DNA of 64,000 bases, from assembly GCA_027625915.1 (NCBI GenBank), contig JANTQA010000070.1, forward strand, positions 12,715,001 to 12,779,000, in the 5' to 3' direction. The notes beneath the pieces were generated by a model. That model did not search any database. It was not told the DNA's origin and saw nothing but the letters and a program-made list of their open reading frames with translations. Shown piece by piece: positions 12,115 to 23,412 of this stretch (positions are counted from its first letter, which is position 1; every line of letters begins with the position of its first letter). A program made the translations under genes and the position numbers. The stretch is from Anaeramoeba flamelloides. Its lineage: Eukaryota; Metamonada; Anaeramoebidae.

Positions 12115-12465
12115 ATAAGAACCTATAATACAATTTTCAATCAGAACAACTTACACAATTTCAATCTCCTTAATTATCAAAAACCAATTATTTAATTTGG
12201 AGATCTCAAAAATATTTAAATCATTAAAATAAAATTTAAAAATTTGGTTAATTCAAAGAAAAATCCCTATATACCAAAAAATGGTTGTTTTAAAAATATA
12301 ATTATTGTGTAAAGTCTATTATTTTGTCTTTAATCATTTATTTTTTCTTTTTTCAATAGGTCTTACTTTTCATTTACAGGTTCTCTTAAGGTCACTAATT
12401 AAAAATTCATGTTGAGCTTTTTTTCCTGTTTCACATTTTTTCCCAAATGGTAATAATAAAGGATT
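12115..12465 (+). repeat. dispersed repeat B, copy 2
   Basis: Aligns with 600-945 over most of its length, including the TTGGAGATCTCAAAAATA block and the GTTGAGCTTTTTTCC region. Confidence 0.55.
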
Positions 12466-12821
12466 GTGTGTCTTTTTAACAAAATAGAGAAATAAATATC
12501 ATTTACTTTCAATTAGAGCATATTTTTTTCAGGATCTGAAAGTGTGTATTAAAATGAATACCTAAAGGGGAAAACAAGTCTGATTTGTTTCTTTTTCAAA
12601 GGTTATAGAGTTATAATCTACACAAGGAGACAATTAAACTTGATAAAGCAACTTGATTTAAAAACTTTAGAGAGATGAGTTATCATTATTAGATTCGAGT
12701 TCATTTTTTCCCTTGAAAATTTCAGTCAAAAGATCTGATGCTTTTAATGGGTTGTATTTTTGGATCAAATTAGAAATTAAAAAATTTGCAAAAAAAAAAT
12801 TATTTTGAAGAAATCTAACTT

Positions 12822-13130
12822 TTATTTATTTATTTATTGTGAGAAAGGAGTAATCAAAGAAAATTTACTAAATAAAAAAGAGAAGAAGATAAATAATTAA
12901 AACATTAAAGTAAAAAAATATTATATCATGTACATGACCAAATGAAAAAAATATCCACTGTCGTTAGGTTTTTCAAGATTTGAAAGAATTGAGTAAAATC
13001 CTTGATTTTGCTCAATTCTTTTGAATTCTGGAAAACCTAGACACGTCCCCAGAAACAGGAGGAGTAAAAACCCGATAGAAAGATTATTAATAATAAGATT
13101 CCACAAACTGTGATTAATAAATTAAGAAAT
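12822..13130 (-). repeat. SINE-like repeat, copy 1, interrupted by a hairpin
   Basis: The reverse complement matches about 60440-60650: shared TTTATTAATCACAGTTTG, AATCTTTCTAT.GGGTTTT.AC and TTTCTTTGATTACTCC. It ends with an (AAAT)n tail (read as TTTA repeats at 12822-12838). A roughly 100-bp hairpin module (12948-13050) interrupts it here, whereas in the 60-kb copy the related hairpin lies outside the core. The 61-aa ORF across it looks fortuitous. Confidence 0.5.
12948..13050. repeat. hairpin module HP
   Basis: The arms GGTTTTTCAAGATTTGAAAG and its imperfect inverse surround a GATTTT core. The flanks CCACTGTCGTTAGG and CCTAGACACG recur around the related hairpin at about 60340-60430. Diverged relatives lie at 16047-16135 and 57408-57480. 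Confidence 0.55.
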
Positions 13131-14494
13131 CTCACTTTTAGTAATTTTGGAGAGTATATAATTCAGAACCTTGAGCTTTTGATCTTATTTTAAAAATATA
13201 ATAAAAATAAATCAAATATTGAATCCTTGGTGATCTAAAAAAATTGATCTTTTATTTTATTTTAAAAAATTTCGTAAATTTCTTGGAATTTTAAAAGATT
13301 AAGTAATATTCTTTTCTAAAAATTTCAGATGATAATAATGGAACTGTTCTTTTTAAAATCAGTTATTTAATAATATCTATTACTTTTTTTAAAATAGAAA
13401 TATGTCTTTGAATTGTTTTATTTGTTGCAAAATCTTTAAAAAATCTAAAAATAGATGTAAATTCTATTGATACATTTAATCTTTGTGTTGTTAATAGCTT
13501 ACAGAAATAATTAAGAATGGGTTATTAATTATTTAAAAATAATTAAATTAAAAAGTATTTCTTCAGATTTTAAGTTGAATTTTTCCAAGGTTTTAAAAAA
13601 GTATTTTGGGAGAATTTTTAATTCGTTTTGGCTTATTCTTTTTCTCGTATTTATTTGTTCAAAAAAAGAAAAAATTGATTTGAACTGTTTTTTGAATAAA
13701 TAAATTATATTTTATCAAAGTTTAAAATAATTATTGAAATTGTTTTTTTTTAAAATAAGTAGATTTTTTAAACTGCGTTATTTTAGAACTTATAAGGTTT
13801 TATTTTTAAAGTGTGTTTTGGTACATACCATTTTCTAATAATATGATTTCTTTCTTCTTTCAAAGAAAAGTATTTTTTTAAATAATTCAGAAATATGTTG
13901 TATCTCGAACTTATGAAAAATTAGAAAAATTGATCAGAAACTTTTAAATACAATAATTCATTTCTGAGAATAGTATTAAAAGTGAGTTTTTTTTTGTAGT
14001 AATCAGATTTTTACTTCATTTTTCAAATTTCAAGATATGGTAAAATTTTTTTGAATTTGTCATTAAATTTACTTGAAGATTTTCTTTCATGGTTTACTGG
14101 CCTTGTAAAACTTTTAATTTTAACCTTGTCTAAGAAATAGAAATCAGAAAATCAAAAAAGAAATCAGAATTAGCATTTGAAATATTCAGAACACTTGATT
14201 TTCATTCTTAGTTACTCCAAAAAATATTCAAATATTTGATCATTTTTACACAGAAGAAATAACGAGTAAACTAAAAAAAAAAAAATCTAACTAACTTTTT
14301 TTCCTTATCTTGTTCATTTTTAAACAAAAATGAGTTATAAAGGAGAAATTCTCAAAAAATAATTTGAAGTTACTCACTTTGAATATCGTGTTGGTCATTT
14401 TCACATCTATATCCAATTAATTTTCTTTCAAAATATAGAGATAATTTCTCTAATTGATCATTTTTTTCTTTTTACAACTTTTTAAACAATATAC
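13131..14494. other. non-coding stretch before the saposin-like gene
   Basis: No gene-like frame. The last 100 bases should hold the promoter of the downstream gene; only T-rich tracts are visible there. Confidence 0.5.
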
Positions 14495-14946
14495 ATGAAA
14501 TTTCTAATCTTTTTAATTTTCCTCATCTTCTTGTCTCAAGTTTTTACACGTTTGTTTTTTTATTTTTCTTTTCTTTTCTTTTCTTTAATGTTCTTTTTCA
14601 TTAATTTTTTAATGTTTCTTCTTTTAAATCGTCCTATTAAACGAAATAAAATAAAAAACAAATATTTGAACCAATCACAGAAGAGACTAATTCAAAAAAG
14701 GTTTATAACTCGATTGAATGCACTGTTTGTAAATGGATGGCTGAAGAAATTGAAAAATGGATCGAAGAAGAGAAAACAGTAGAAGAAATTCAAAAATTGC
14801 TTGAAAAAGTTTGTATTGTTTACCCAATTAAAATCAGAGAGGCTTGTGATTCAATAATTGAGGACTACCTACCAAAGATTATTGAGTGGATCAAACAAAA
14901 CGAAAAACCACTTACTCTCTGTGAGTATCTTAAACTTTGTAATTAA
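14495..14946 (+). CDS. secreted saposin-like (SapB) protein, amoebapore-type
   Basis: Two exons, 14495-14549 and 14681-14946, joined across a 131-nt GT-AG intron (donor CGTTTGT, acceptor ATCACAG), give 106 aa. The start MKFLIFLIFLIFLSQVFT is a signal peptide that should be cut before QETNS. The mature part has all six cysteines of the saposin B fold in order (CTVC, then VCIVYPIKIREAC, then CEYLKLC) with amphipathic helices between. Proteins of this size in amoebae (amoebapores, naegleriapores) bind or permeabilise membranes of ingested bacteria; lipid-transfer saposins are the alternative. It stands alone with no related gene nearby. Splicing was inferred from frame, intron borders and the restored Cys pattern. 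The unspliced frames give two overlapping ORFs. Confidence 0.85.
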
Positions 14947-15610
14947 ATCAAAAAAAAAAAAAAAATAATGATCAAAAAAATTAACAAAGATTTTTTTATA
15001 AAATATCCCAATTTTTAATTTACACACAAACTAAAATGACTTATTTTTAAAACCAGGATCCTTTTTTATATTTTTCAAACAAAAAACTTTAAAAAATAAA
15101 TGAAAAAAGATTATGTGAATTACTCACGATCTTTCAAAAATAATATCCAAACTATTTTGGCTTTTAGATTGTTTGTTCCTTTTCAGAGACTCTTTTTATT
15201 TAAAAATTTATTTCATCAAATTTTGATCTTTATGCTAACTACTAACAAGGTTGTGAATTTTTTTTTTTCTTTTTGGTTTGTCACATGTTATCTTTAAAAA
15301 AACAACCTTGGGCGTATGTTTTAAAAGCCTTGTGAAATAATGACCTTTATCTTCTCCGATCAAGAATACCTATAGAATTTCCACACTGATTTGTCACATA
15401 CACTTCCCAGAGTGGCTTTTTTTAAAGATAGTGCATAAATATTTCGGCAAAAGAAAACCAACTAAACTAAATTTCATAATAAATATCCCATGTTACATTT
15501 GAATTTTGAATTGTCTTTCTATTGTTTTGAAGTTTTTCCCCTCACAATGTAAAAGTTTGAAAATAAATCATTTTTTCTCTTTTTTATTTTTTCGACACTA
15601 TTTTGTTAAA
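14947..15610. other. non-coding stretch
   Basis: Holds the 3' flank of the saposin-like gene. One slightly G+C-richer patch (about 15300-15430) is open in more than one minus-strand frame but yields no coherent protein. Confidence 0.4.
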
Positions 15611-15736
15611 ATGGAAAATGAAAATGAAAAATTTGGAAATAAGTAACAGATGAATTAATGAAAAAATTGGTTTCAAATATGAAAAAGAGATTAGATTTGG
15701 TTATTCAAATGGAAGGAGAATTGATAAATGGGTTTT
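15611..15736 (+). pseudogene. possible small gene with a frame change
   Basis: ATG at 15611 opens MENENEKFGNK and then a stop at 15644. A different frame starting at 15643 continues with a coherent helical, charged sequence (VTDELMKKLVSNMKKRLDL, then VIQMEGELING). A T-rich run ending in TTTTTAG at about 15838 could be an intron border. It may be a small coiled-coil gene with an indel, or a sequencing error. Confidence 0.3.
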
Positions 15737-16046
15737 ATTACTTTTTTAAAATTTCTATTTTTTTTTTTTTATTTTAAAATAAATGTACAATTTTTTTTAA
15801 TCGTTTTTTTAAACTTTTTTTTTTTTTTTTATTTTTAGATAAAAAATAAATTTCTAGGAGTATAGAACTGAATATTAAAAGAGTCATTTTTTTCTTATAA
15901 TAAATAACTTCAATTATAAAAATTTTTATTTTCAAAATTTGCTTTTTAATGTTTCAATTATTTTGAAATGGAGTTTAATTACTTTTTGATATGTTTTTTT
16001 TATTTTTTTTTGTTAATTATTTGTAAAAGCGGAATTTAATTTCCTA

Positions 16047-16553
16047 TAACCGACGTTAGCTTTTCAAGAATTTAAAAGAATGGAGAAAAATCAATAATTA
16101 TACTAAATTCTTTTGAATTCTGGAAAAGCGCCCTTTAAGGTTTTCTTGAGTTTTCTGTTTCTTTGAAAAATCTATTAATTTTCGTTAGGTTTTTTTGAGT
16201 TTTCTATTTATTTAGAAAATCAATAGATTTTTGTTAGGTTTTTTTTTACTTTTCGAAATATTCTTTAGAAAATCTATTGTTTTCGTTAGGTTTTTTTTAC
16301 TTTAGAAATAAACCAAAAATTATAATAAATTTTCAGTTTATTTCTAAAGTAAAAAACCCTAGAACACTTTCTAAATAAAATAGAAAACCTCAAAAAAAAC
16401 CTAGAACACTTCACAAATAAATAAAAAACTCAAAAAAAACCTAACGAAAATCAATAGATTTTCAAAATAAAATAGAAAACCTCAAAAAAACCTAGAAAAC
16501 TTCACAAATAAAAAAGAAAACTTCAAGAAAACCTAGGTACTTGGCGGCACTCT
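16047..16553. repeat. foldback array FB, copy 1
   Basis: Built of repeated modules: TAGAAAATCAATAGATTTT, GTTAGGTTTTTT and their inverses AACCTCAAAAAAAACCT. The left half is mostly complementary to the right half. A diverged HP hairpin (16047-16135) begins it. It abuts and probably interrupts the LINE fragment to its right. Confidence 0.65.
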
Positions 16554-16745
16554 ACAACACATTCCCATAAAAAATGATCGATAAATTCAATAATTTCTAG
16601 GTTTAAATGTTTTTTACATAAATTGCATGATTTTGTTTTTATTTTATTCTTATTATATACATAAGAAGATCTATTGAGATCATTTGTGAAGTTTCTTAGT
16701 TTCAAGATGGAAGTAGATCCCTTCTATTTTAGATATTTTTTGTAG
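16554..16745 (-). mobile_element. LINE fragment, C-terminal zinc-finger part
   Basis: The minus-strand frame reads KLRNFTNDLNRSSYVYNKN and then CNLCKKHLN and HFLWEC. It matches the C-terminal tail of the LINE at 41.0-41.3 kb (KLRNFTNYLNRYSYVMNKN...CEICKKN...FLWDC). This Cys/His knuckle follows the reverse transcriptase in APE-type LINEs. Foldback DNA lies on both sides. Confidence 0.72.
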
Positions 16746-16829
16746 TTATGTTTTTTTTTTTTTTAATTTAAGAAAGAAACAGAAAATTTATTAAATTTTA
16801 TTTTTATTTCGTAAATTAAAAAAAAAATT

Positions 16830-16990
16830 TTTTAGGTTTTCTTGAGTTTTCTGTATATTTGGAAAATCTATTGATTTTCAAAATAAAATGAAAAACCTCA
16901 AAAAAACCTAAAATACTTAACAAATACAACAGAAAACCCCAAGAAAACCAGTAACTCTAAGTCACTTGACGGCACGACTGTTTGTTGATA
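16830..16990. repeat. foldback modules, copy 2
   Basis: GGTTTTCTTGAGTTTTCTGT and the inverse AAAACCCCAAGAAAACC surround a TCTATTGATTTTCAAAATAA core. Same modules as 16047-16553; the TTG(A/G)CGGCAC motif occurs at its right edge as in the first array. Confidence 0.55.
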
Positions 16991-17254
16991 TTATTATTAT
17001 ACCTAATAATTATTAAATATTCTTGACCTTTCCATCAAGAACTATTTATAATTACTTTTTCTCTAAACTTATTTAGATTTGCATTTAATAATTTTAATTT
17101 TCAACAATATGATTTCTTATTAGATTTGTGAAGATGTAACAGTTTTTACATCAAATAATTTGTAAAATATTTGAGAATTTGAAATAAAAAGTTTCATTAA
17201 TTAATTCAAAAATAACAGTATACTTTTGTTTTGATTATTGTTTCTTTTCTCTAC

Positions 17255-17660
17255 AGTGGTCAAAGTAATGTGCACGCTACAGCAATAATCCCTGTTACAA
17301 AATATAATTCGTGCTTTTTTTTTCTTCTAATCGCTATATAAAATCTAACTCTCCAATAGTATACCTAAGTTCAAATCAATTTTGAAGACAAACTCCATTC
17401 CTGTTAATTTGAAAATCTAAAGATCAAAAATTTCATTCAGCTTTACTAAAAAACACATCTCGCAATAATTAATAACAAACATCAAAAGTTCCAATTCTCA
17501 AAGGGAAATTAATGATTTTATCTTCTTTTTAAAATTGTAAAATTTGAAAATTTTCTATTATTTATTCAAATCTTTTTTTGGAAAGTTGAATGAAAATTTT
17601 GTTTGATTTTTTTTACAAAAAATAGTTTATTTTCAGTAAATATTAAATTAGGAATGAAAT
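17255..17660 (+). repeat. dispersed repeat F, copy 1, with a MITE D insertion
   Basis: Matches the reverse complement of about 22540-22715: AATG.GTGCACGC, then ATAAT, CGTG.T and the run GTATACCTAAGTTCAAATC. After TAGTT.ATTTTCAGTAAA the two agree again, but copy 1 has about 200 bp more between these blocks, containing MITE D (17425-17601). Confidence 0.55.
17425..17601. mobile_element. MITE D, copy 1
   Basis: Terminal inverted repeats CAAAAATTTCATTCAGCTTT and GGAAAGTTGAATGAAAATTT, 177 bp apart in total. Other copies are at 21482-21658 and 45646-45824. Confidence 0.62.
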
Positions 17661-19327
17661 TTGTTTGATATTTGTTGAAATTTTCTCCAATTTTTTTGTA
17701 ATTTTTATTTTTTTATGAACAGTTTTACTTTTCTGGTAACTCCCAAGGGCCAGGAAACTTGACAGTATTCCTTTAGTTTTAAATGCCAGCAAATTCCATT
17801 TAATAAACCATTGGAGATGTTTGTGTTTTTTTGAATGTGAAAAAAGTATTTTTGATTTTCTCTTTATATTTCGAACCCAAATCACTTCATTTCTTTTTGA
17901 AATTCAATAGAATGTTACTAAAGACATCAAATATACAGTCAAGTTTCCTACACCTTGAATGCATATCCAGAAAAGTATCAGAGTTAAAGAAAAAATCCCA
18001 ATTTTATTAAAAAAACTTGTAAACTTTCGAATACCATTTTTAACTTGGTGAGTTTGAAGTATAAATGAGAAATATTTCATCTTTTTTAGTTATTTTGAAA
18101 ATTCTTCAGAATCATTCAATTAGGATATTTATTTCACCCAAAGAATACACAAATATTGCATAAAATGAGTAACAATCAAACCAACAAGATCCCAAATTTT
18201 CAACCAACTTTTTGAAATTTATTCGTAAAGTAAATCAAGCCAAATTTTGCACCATTCATTCATTTTAAAAATTATTTTCAGGTTTATTGAAATAAACACA
18301 CTCATTTCTCGTTTGATCTATCGACTTTGTTATTCAACAATTTTATGAACTTTATTTTGACTTTTTCTTCGGTTTTTTTAATGTTACGAAACAAAATTTT
18401 TTATCGACTTATCCTCTGTTATTCAAATTAATAGGTATCTTGAAATTCATCTTTCTCAGTCATAATTTCTCAATTTTCAAAGATTTTGTTCTTAACAAAT
18501 AAGTTTAAATCTCAAAAGCATTTTGTACTTTTGAAAAGTTGAGGAAATCCAACACTTTTTCAAGTCATAATAATAGAGTTCAACCAGCTCTTTTTTTTTC
18601 TCGAAGTTAATCTGAGAAAATTCTCTTTTCGAAAAAAATTTCTATGAATACTGATAAATGCAAATTAATATCTGAAAATTTTTTCTTCATTTTCAATTTT
18701 TTATAAATTTTTTTTTACTCAAGTTTTGAATACAGCATTTTATTCTTTTAAATGTTAAATAACTTTGTAAAATTGGTTGTGCTTCAAAACACTCTTTCTC
18801 TTGAGTTGTTTTAAAAGTTGAGATATGAGATATGAGATTACAAAATGGGAAATTGAACGAAAAATTTTATTACATATATTTGAATTTATCAGTATCAAAT
18901 AAAAAAGTAACATGAAAGTTTCTAAAACACTCCTTACTGAGTGTGTTTGTTCCCCAAAAAGAAAATTGTGTAAGTTGTATTTGTTTGTTTTTTGTTAAGA
19001 GCTTAAAATATCTGAAAAAAAATTTTTTTTCCTCTTAATTCTACAAGAAGTAAAATCCCAAAGTGGTTTAAACTGGAGAAGACACTTTTTTTTGACCTTG
19101 AATAACATTTTAACTCACAAAAAAAAATTTTTTCCAAAATTAACAAATAATTCGCAAACATTTACTCTCTACAAAAGGAAACTAAGCGCAAGTTAACCAA
19201 CATATTGTTAGGTTTATTATTTTTTACTTTTGACTTACATTTTTTCTAAAAAGCCTTTCTGTTTTTTGCTTTTTTACTTGCTTTGTTTTTTCTTTTTTCT
19301 TTCAAAAACAAACACTTTTTGTTCTTA
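17661..19327. other. non-coding stretch
   Basis: Nothing clearly gene-like. The minus-strand 80-aa frame at 17643-17885 covers a patch with a little more G+C (about 17735-17830), but no family is recognised and there are no splice partners. Probably repeat-derived. Confidence 0.4.
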
Positions 19328-19953
19328 ATGGGAAACCATAGCTCAACTTCCAACAACATTCAAATCCCACAGTCGCGTGTTTTGACTTATTTTGAAATTT
19401 TCCATCATGTCAAAACACCACTTATGCTTTTAGATGGAAAGCACATGTCGCTCATCGACTTAAATAACAAATGCTCGTCACTTTTTGGCATCAAAAGGAG
19501 CGATCTTTGTTTGTCTTTATCTACATCGTATCATTTTTGGCCTTCTGTTCAAAAACTGCACCAAAACCAAACAAGCAAACATTTTTTAAAAAAACAATTC
19601 AAAAAACTCAAAAAGTAAACACATCCCTCACATTTCTTTATTTAATTGTGCTTTTATTTTGTCCAAAACAAACTAATTTTTTATACCTCAAAAAAATTAT
19701 TTCTTTTTTTTTTTTTTTTTTTTTTTTATTATATAACCTTGTTGTTCCTTTGAATAGAACAAAAAACAAAACCGAATTTATTTTTGAATGCCTTAATCAA
19801 GAAGGAAACACCCTTTGGGCACACTTTTCCGTTACCAAAATCAACATGTGGAAAAACTCAATGTTTCAAATCATAATTTCGCCAATCTCAAACCCTTTAA
19901 AAAATCGTTCCTTTGTCAACCCCAAAAAAAAGAAAAATAATTTCTTGGACTAG
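19328..19953 (+). CDS. PAS-domain protein, probably N-myristoylated; 3' part may be frameshifted
   Basis: Exons 19328-19614 and 19758-19953 with a 143-nt GT-AG intron (donor AAAAA/GTAAAC, acceptor GAATAG) give 160 aa. The start at 19328 is chosen over the in-frame upstream ATG because it exposes MGNHSS, a myristoylation signal. Residues about 30-125 read as a PAS fold: TPLMLLDGKHMSLIDLNNKC, FGIKRSDL, then after the intron FIFECLNQEGNTLWAHFSV and MFQIIISPI. PAS domains sense ligands or mediate protein contacts. The stop at 19953 follows an A-run; one base over, a coherent frame goes on (IISWTRQVQKN...KPLLVFMVFNSES) to about 20030, with further coding-like pieces up to 20230. Either a homopolymer sequencing error or a decaying gene is likely. 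Confidence 0.6.
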
Positions 19954-20288
19954 ACAAGTTCAAAAAAACAAACCAATCCGAATTCAAAAACCCCTTTTGG
20001 TTTTTATGGTTTTCAATTCCGAATCTAAAAAAAAACTTTGTTTTTTCTTCATTCTTTTTTTTTTTGCCTCATGCTCTTTTTGAAATTGAAAGTATTGTGG
20101 AAAAGAAAAGAATGAATGGTTTTTGACCACCTCGTGTATATTATTCTTACTATTATTAAATTACCCATAAAGAAAATTCACTCTCTTGAAGAGACTGTTT
20201 TAAAAATCACTTTCTGTAAAATAAACTTATTCGTAATTTTAATAAAACTTTACTTTTTTGTATATTTTTTTAAGAAATTTTTATTTAA

Positions 20289-21219
20289 GGTACTAGTCTA
20301 TATTAATTTTTTTTCAGACCAATAACTAAATAAGGAATCCTTATCTTGAAATATGATTAGAATTGAAAATAGACAGGTTTTTTCAATGTTAGAACTTTTA
20401 GTTCTTGATTTTTTAAGATTTTACAATTCTAGTCAAAAAAAGTGACTTTTAAAAAATTTTTTTAGAAAAAAGATCTTGAATCAATGAGAATTTTTTGATT
20501 AATTTTGGATTTAATTATTTTCTCAAAAATAATATTTATTCTCATTTTTAAAAACGAAAAATAATTTAAAACGAGTAAATATTTTCTCTTTCACTTCTAT
20601 TCATCCAACATGACTCTATAAAGAACTCAATTTGTTTTATCAATAATTACTTTTTTAAAAAATAGTTCTTATTCTTTTCTTTGATTTTTTTTGACTCTGC
20701 CAAAAACTTTTCGAATGATAATTTGGGAACACTTCAAAAAACTTCAAATTCAACAAAAACTAAAGAGTGTAAACTCAAAAAGTAGATTCATGAAAAAAAA
20801 GAATGGTACAAGAAAAGAAAGAAAATATTTTATTAAGAGTAAAGTATATATTGTATATTTTTTTCGAATCAAACTGTTTTTTCATGCATTTCCAAAAAAA
20901 CCTTTTCATGTTTATTTTTCAAACTATTTTTTGCACGCCTTCCACAAACATAACAAGGTTTTTCTTTCTTGCTCATATTTTTTTTTATTTTTTGTATTTT
21001 TGCTACAAGTTGAAAAAAAGCAACTTTCAAAAAAGTGAAAAAATGCAAAAATTTTTTATTTCTATAAAAACAATAACTAAATTTAATGAATGTCATTTAG
21101 CAAGATTTCATTAATATACTAAGAAGTTTTTCACTTTGATTTCAAATCTAAGTAATTGGCAAAAAAAATTCTAAATCTCTATTAAATTTACTTAAAAAAA
21201 TTTAATATAGACTAGTCCC
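20289..21219. mobile_element. TTAA-flanked DNA element E1
   Basis: Inverted ends GGTACTAGTCTATATTAA (left) and TTAATATAGACTAGTCCC (right), 931 bp, with TTAA on both sides (20285-20288 and 21220-21223). Part of the left end pattern recurs at about 21977-22040 (GGTACTAGTCTCTATTA followed by AAGGATTCCTTATCT), marking related copies nearby. Exon-like scraps inside (20690-20800) have no clear identity. Confidence 0.6.
20869..20976 (-). CDS. possible zinc-finger mini-ORF, 35 aa
   Basis: From ATG at 20976 the frame reads MSKKEKPCYVCGRRAKNSLK and ends MHEKTV. The CYVCGRR start resembles the C2HC fingers that begin CxxCGR, with His residues further on, but the last metal ligand is not in the standard place. 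It lies inside element E1. A chance ORF cannot be excluded. Confidence 0.2.
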   Translation of the reverse strand: MSKKEKPCYVCGRRAKNSLKNKHEKVFLEMHEKTV

Positions 21220-21223
21220 TTAA

Positions 21224-22540
21224 TAGACTTTCTGAAATCCAGATCCAAAAGTTGAAATTTTTGAAATATTTGAAAATTTTGGATAACTTTTCCTGTTTTA
21301 AAGCCTAAAAAAAATTTTTCTCATACACCTGTGCAAAAAGTGATGTCTTAAGATTTTAAGTTTTTTAATAAATTTATTATTTTTTCCAAAAACTATAAAA
21401 CTTTTCCAGTGAACCCATAATGTGCAGGACTCTTTTAAACAAAACAAGATGTTTGTACTGTGAATTGCAAAATAAAGAGATCAAAATTTTCATTCAGCTT
21501 TCCTAAAAAAAGCTCCGTTCTGAATGAGAATACAATCATCAAAGAACCCAATTCTAAATTGGTATTAATAATTTAAAGCTATTTATGGAATTAAAAATTG
21601 AAATGTTTTATTGATTTTTAAAATATTTTTTTTTTTGGAAAGCTGAATGAAAATTTTGTTCAATTTATTTTACAACAAATAGTAATCAGAAAAAAAATCC
21701 AATTTAAGAAAAGAACAAAACTGTTTGGGGTATTTTTTTTTTGATTTCTGAGAATTATTTTCAATTTTTAAATTTCTTTTTTAACCTCGAAAATTTTTTC
21801 TCAATTATTAAATTGATTGTTTTGCTATTAGAAATCCCATATTTATTTATAGAAACCACTGAATTGTAGGTGCAATTGAAAAAGTTTTATGATTTTGGGA
21901 AAATTGATAAATTCTGCAAAAAAACTTAAAATCTTAAGACAACACTTTTTGTATATATTTACTGTAATTTCAATCTTAAGGTACTAGTCTCTATTATTTT
22001 CAAAACTCGAAAATTTTCTCAATAAGGATTCCTTATCTAGAAATAAGTTTAAGGGACTAATCTCTATTAAAACTTTTCTAACTAAATTTTAATAGAGATT
22101 GAGATCATTAATTGTCAAGTAGAAAGATTTGAAAGACTCTGTTTATTTTCAGTACTAAAGTTACTTCTAGATAAGGAATCCTGATTTAGAAATTGGCCAA
22201 AAAAAAAAAAAAAAATAGGGACATTCGAAGTCAAAATAAAGTGTGCAAAAAAATATATTGCTTGTTTCATAATAAAAAGCATTTTTTTTTGTAATAGAAG
22301 ACCTACACATTAATCTATCAAAGAAACTGATAATAAACCCAAAATAAATATGGTATTGATTTCTTAAAGTTCTATTATTTAAAAAGAAATTCTAAAAATG
22401 AAGGATCAAATTACAAAATTCATCTCAAAAAATAGAGTTAATTGTTTAGAAAATTATTATCATCTAAAATAAAAACACAAAAAATTCAAAAAATTGAGAA
22501 ATTACGGAAAATTTTCAACTATTTGCATGAATAATTTAAA
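21224..22540. other. repeat-rich non-coding stretch
   Basis: Contains MITE D copy 2 and several short E1-type motifs: the ACTAGTCTCTATTA and TTAATAGAGATT pairs at 21977-22120, and GGATTCCTTATCTAGAAATA with its inverse near 22163. No coding sequence. Confidence 0.5.
21482..21658. mobile_element. MITE D, copy 2
   Basis: The 22-bp terminal repeats CAAAATTTTCATTCAGCTTT(CC) are perfect inverses. Weaker complementarity extends outward to about 21456 and 21685 (TACTGTGAATTGCAAAATAA against TTATTTTACAA...TAGTA), so the full element may be some 230 bp. Confidence 0.68.
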
Positions 22541-22715
22541 TTTTACTGAAAATAACTAGACCTTTACTTTCAAAATTGATTTGAACTTAGGTATACTGGT
22601 TGGTATTAGATTTGGTGTTGCCTTGGTACAAGAAGAAAAAAAAAATAAAGGATAATATTTTAAAACACGGATTATAGTCTTTGTGCACGCATTATTTTGA
22701 TCACCGTGATTCCTT
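22540..22715 (-). repeat. dispersed repeat F, copy 2, lacking the MITE
   Basis: The reverse complement aligns with 17255-17400 and then continues directly into the block that in copy 1 lies beyond MITE D (TAGTTATTTTCAGTAAA). It therefore approximates the empty site. Confidence 0.55.
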
Positions 22716-22991
22716 AATATGATATAAAAGGGGTTTCAAATCTAAGTAAATTGCAAAAAATCTTCTCAATCTCTATTAAATTTAGGTAAAAACAATTAAT
22801 AGAGATTAATCGATTAATAAAAAAAATACATTATTCAATAAATTCCCTTTTTTGAAATATACGTGTGATAAAATTTCATCTGATCTGTTTTTTTAATTCT
22901 TGAATAAGTTTTTTATTTCGGTATCCTTATTCAAACAAACTCATATCAGAACATCAGTACAAACACGAAAAAAGATCACAACAAATATATA

Positions 22992-23252
22992 GTGATCACT
23001 AATTACAATCTTTATTTGTTATTTCAAACGTTATTTGTTAAAGAAAAAATCGTAATTGAAGTAAAAATATTTTTAATATTTTTTATTCTTAAAATACCAG
23101 TAAAACCATACAAAATAGATTTTAATCAAGTTTGTAAAAAATATTTATCACCTACGCTTGTTGACAGTTTTCAGATTTTTTTAAATTACTTTGATTTGAA
23201 AACTCTTTTTCAAAATATTAAGAGTTTAAATAAGAATATTGGTATTATTTAA
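22992..23252 (+). CDS. possible exon or small ORF, unrecognised
   Basis: The last 50 codons (PVKPYKIDFNQVCKKYL, ending NKNIGII) have the composition of real protein and follow a CCAG acceptor-like site at about 23101. The first 35 codons look intronic. No family recognised and no partner exon found. Confidence 0.25.
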   Translation: MITNYNLYLLFQTLFVKEKIVIEVKIFLIFFILKIPVKPYKIDFNQVCKKYLSPTLVDSFQIFLNYFDLKTLFQNIKSLNKNIGII

Positions 23253-23394
23253 AGGGATGTTTTCATGATATTTTTTCATTTATTTTTTAATCAAATAAAT
23301 AATTTGAATTTAATTAATTGGTTTCAAAAAATTTAAAAAAAATAGAAATAATTCTAAAACTTATTGGTAATTTTATTTTTTTGATTATTATTAA

Positions 23395-23412
23395 CCCCCC
23401 CCCCCCACCCCT
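23395..23412. repeat. poly-C run
   Basis: An uninterrupted C tract followed by ACCCC in otherwise A+T-rich DNA. A matching poly-G run lies at about 6840-6851. Confidence 0.8.

Noticed and set aside
12921-13106. 61-aa minus-strand ORF starting with a signal-peptide-like hydrophobic run
   Set aside because: It lies across the SINE-like repeat and the HP hairpin, and the homologous copy at 60 kb does not keep the frame.
15300-15430. Coding-like minus-strand text near the saposin gene
   Set aside because: Two different frames look plausible for short runs, neither has a start, splice site or family, and the patch is too short.
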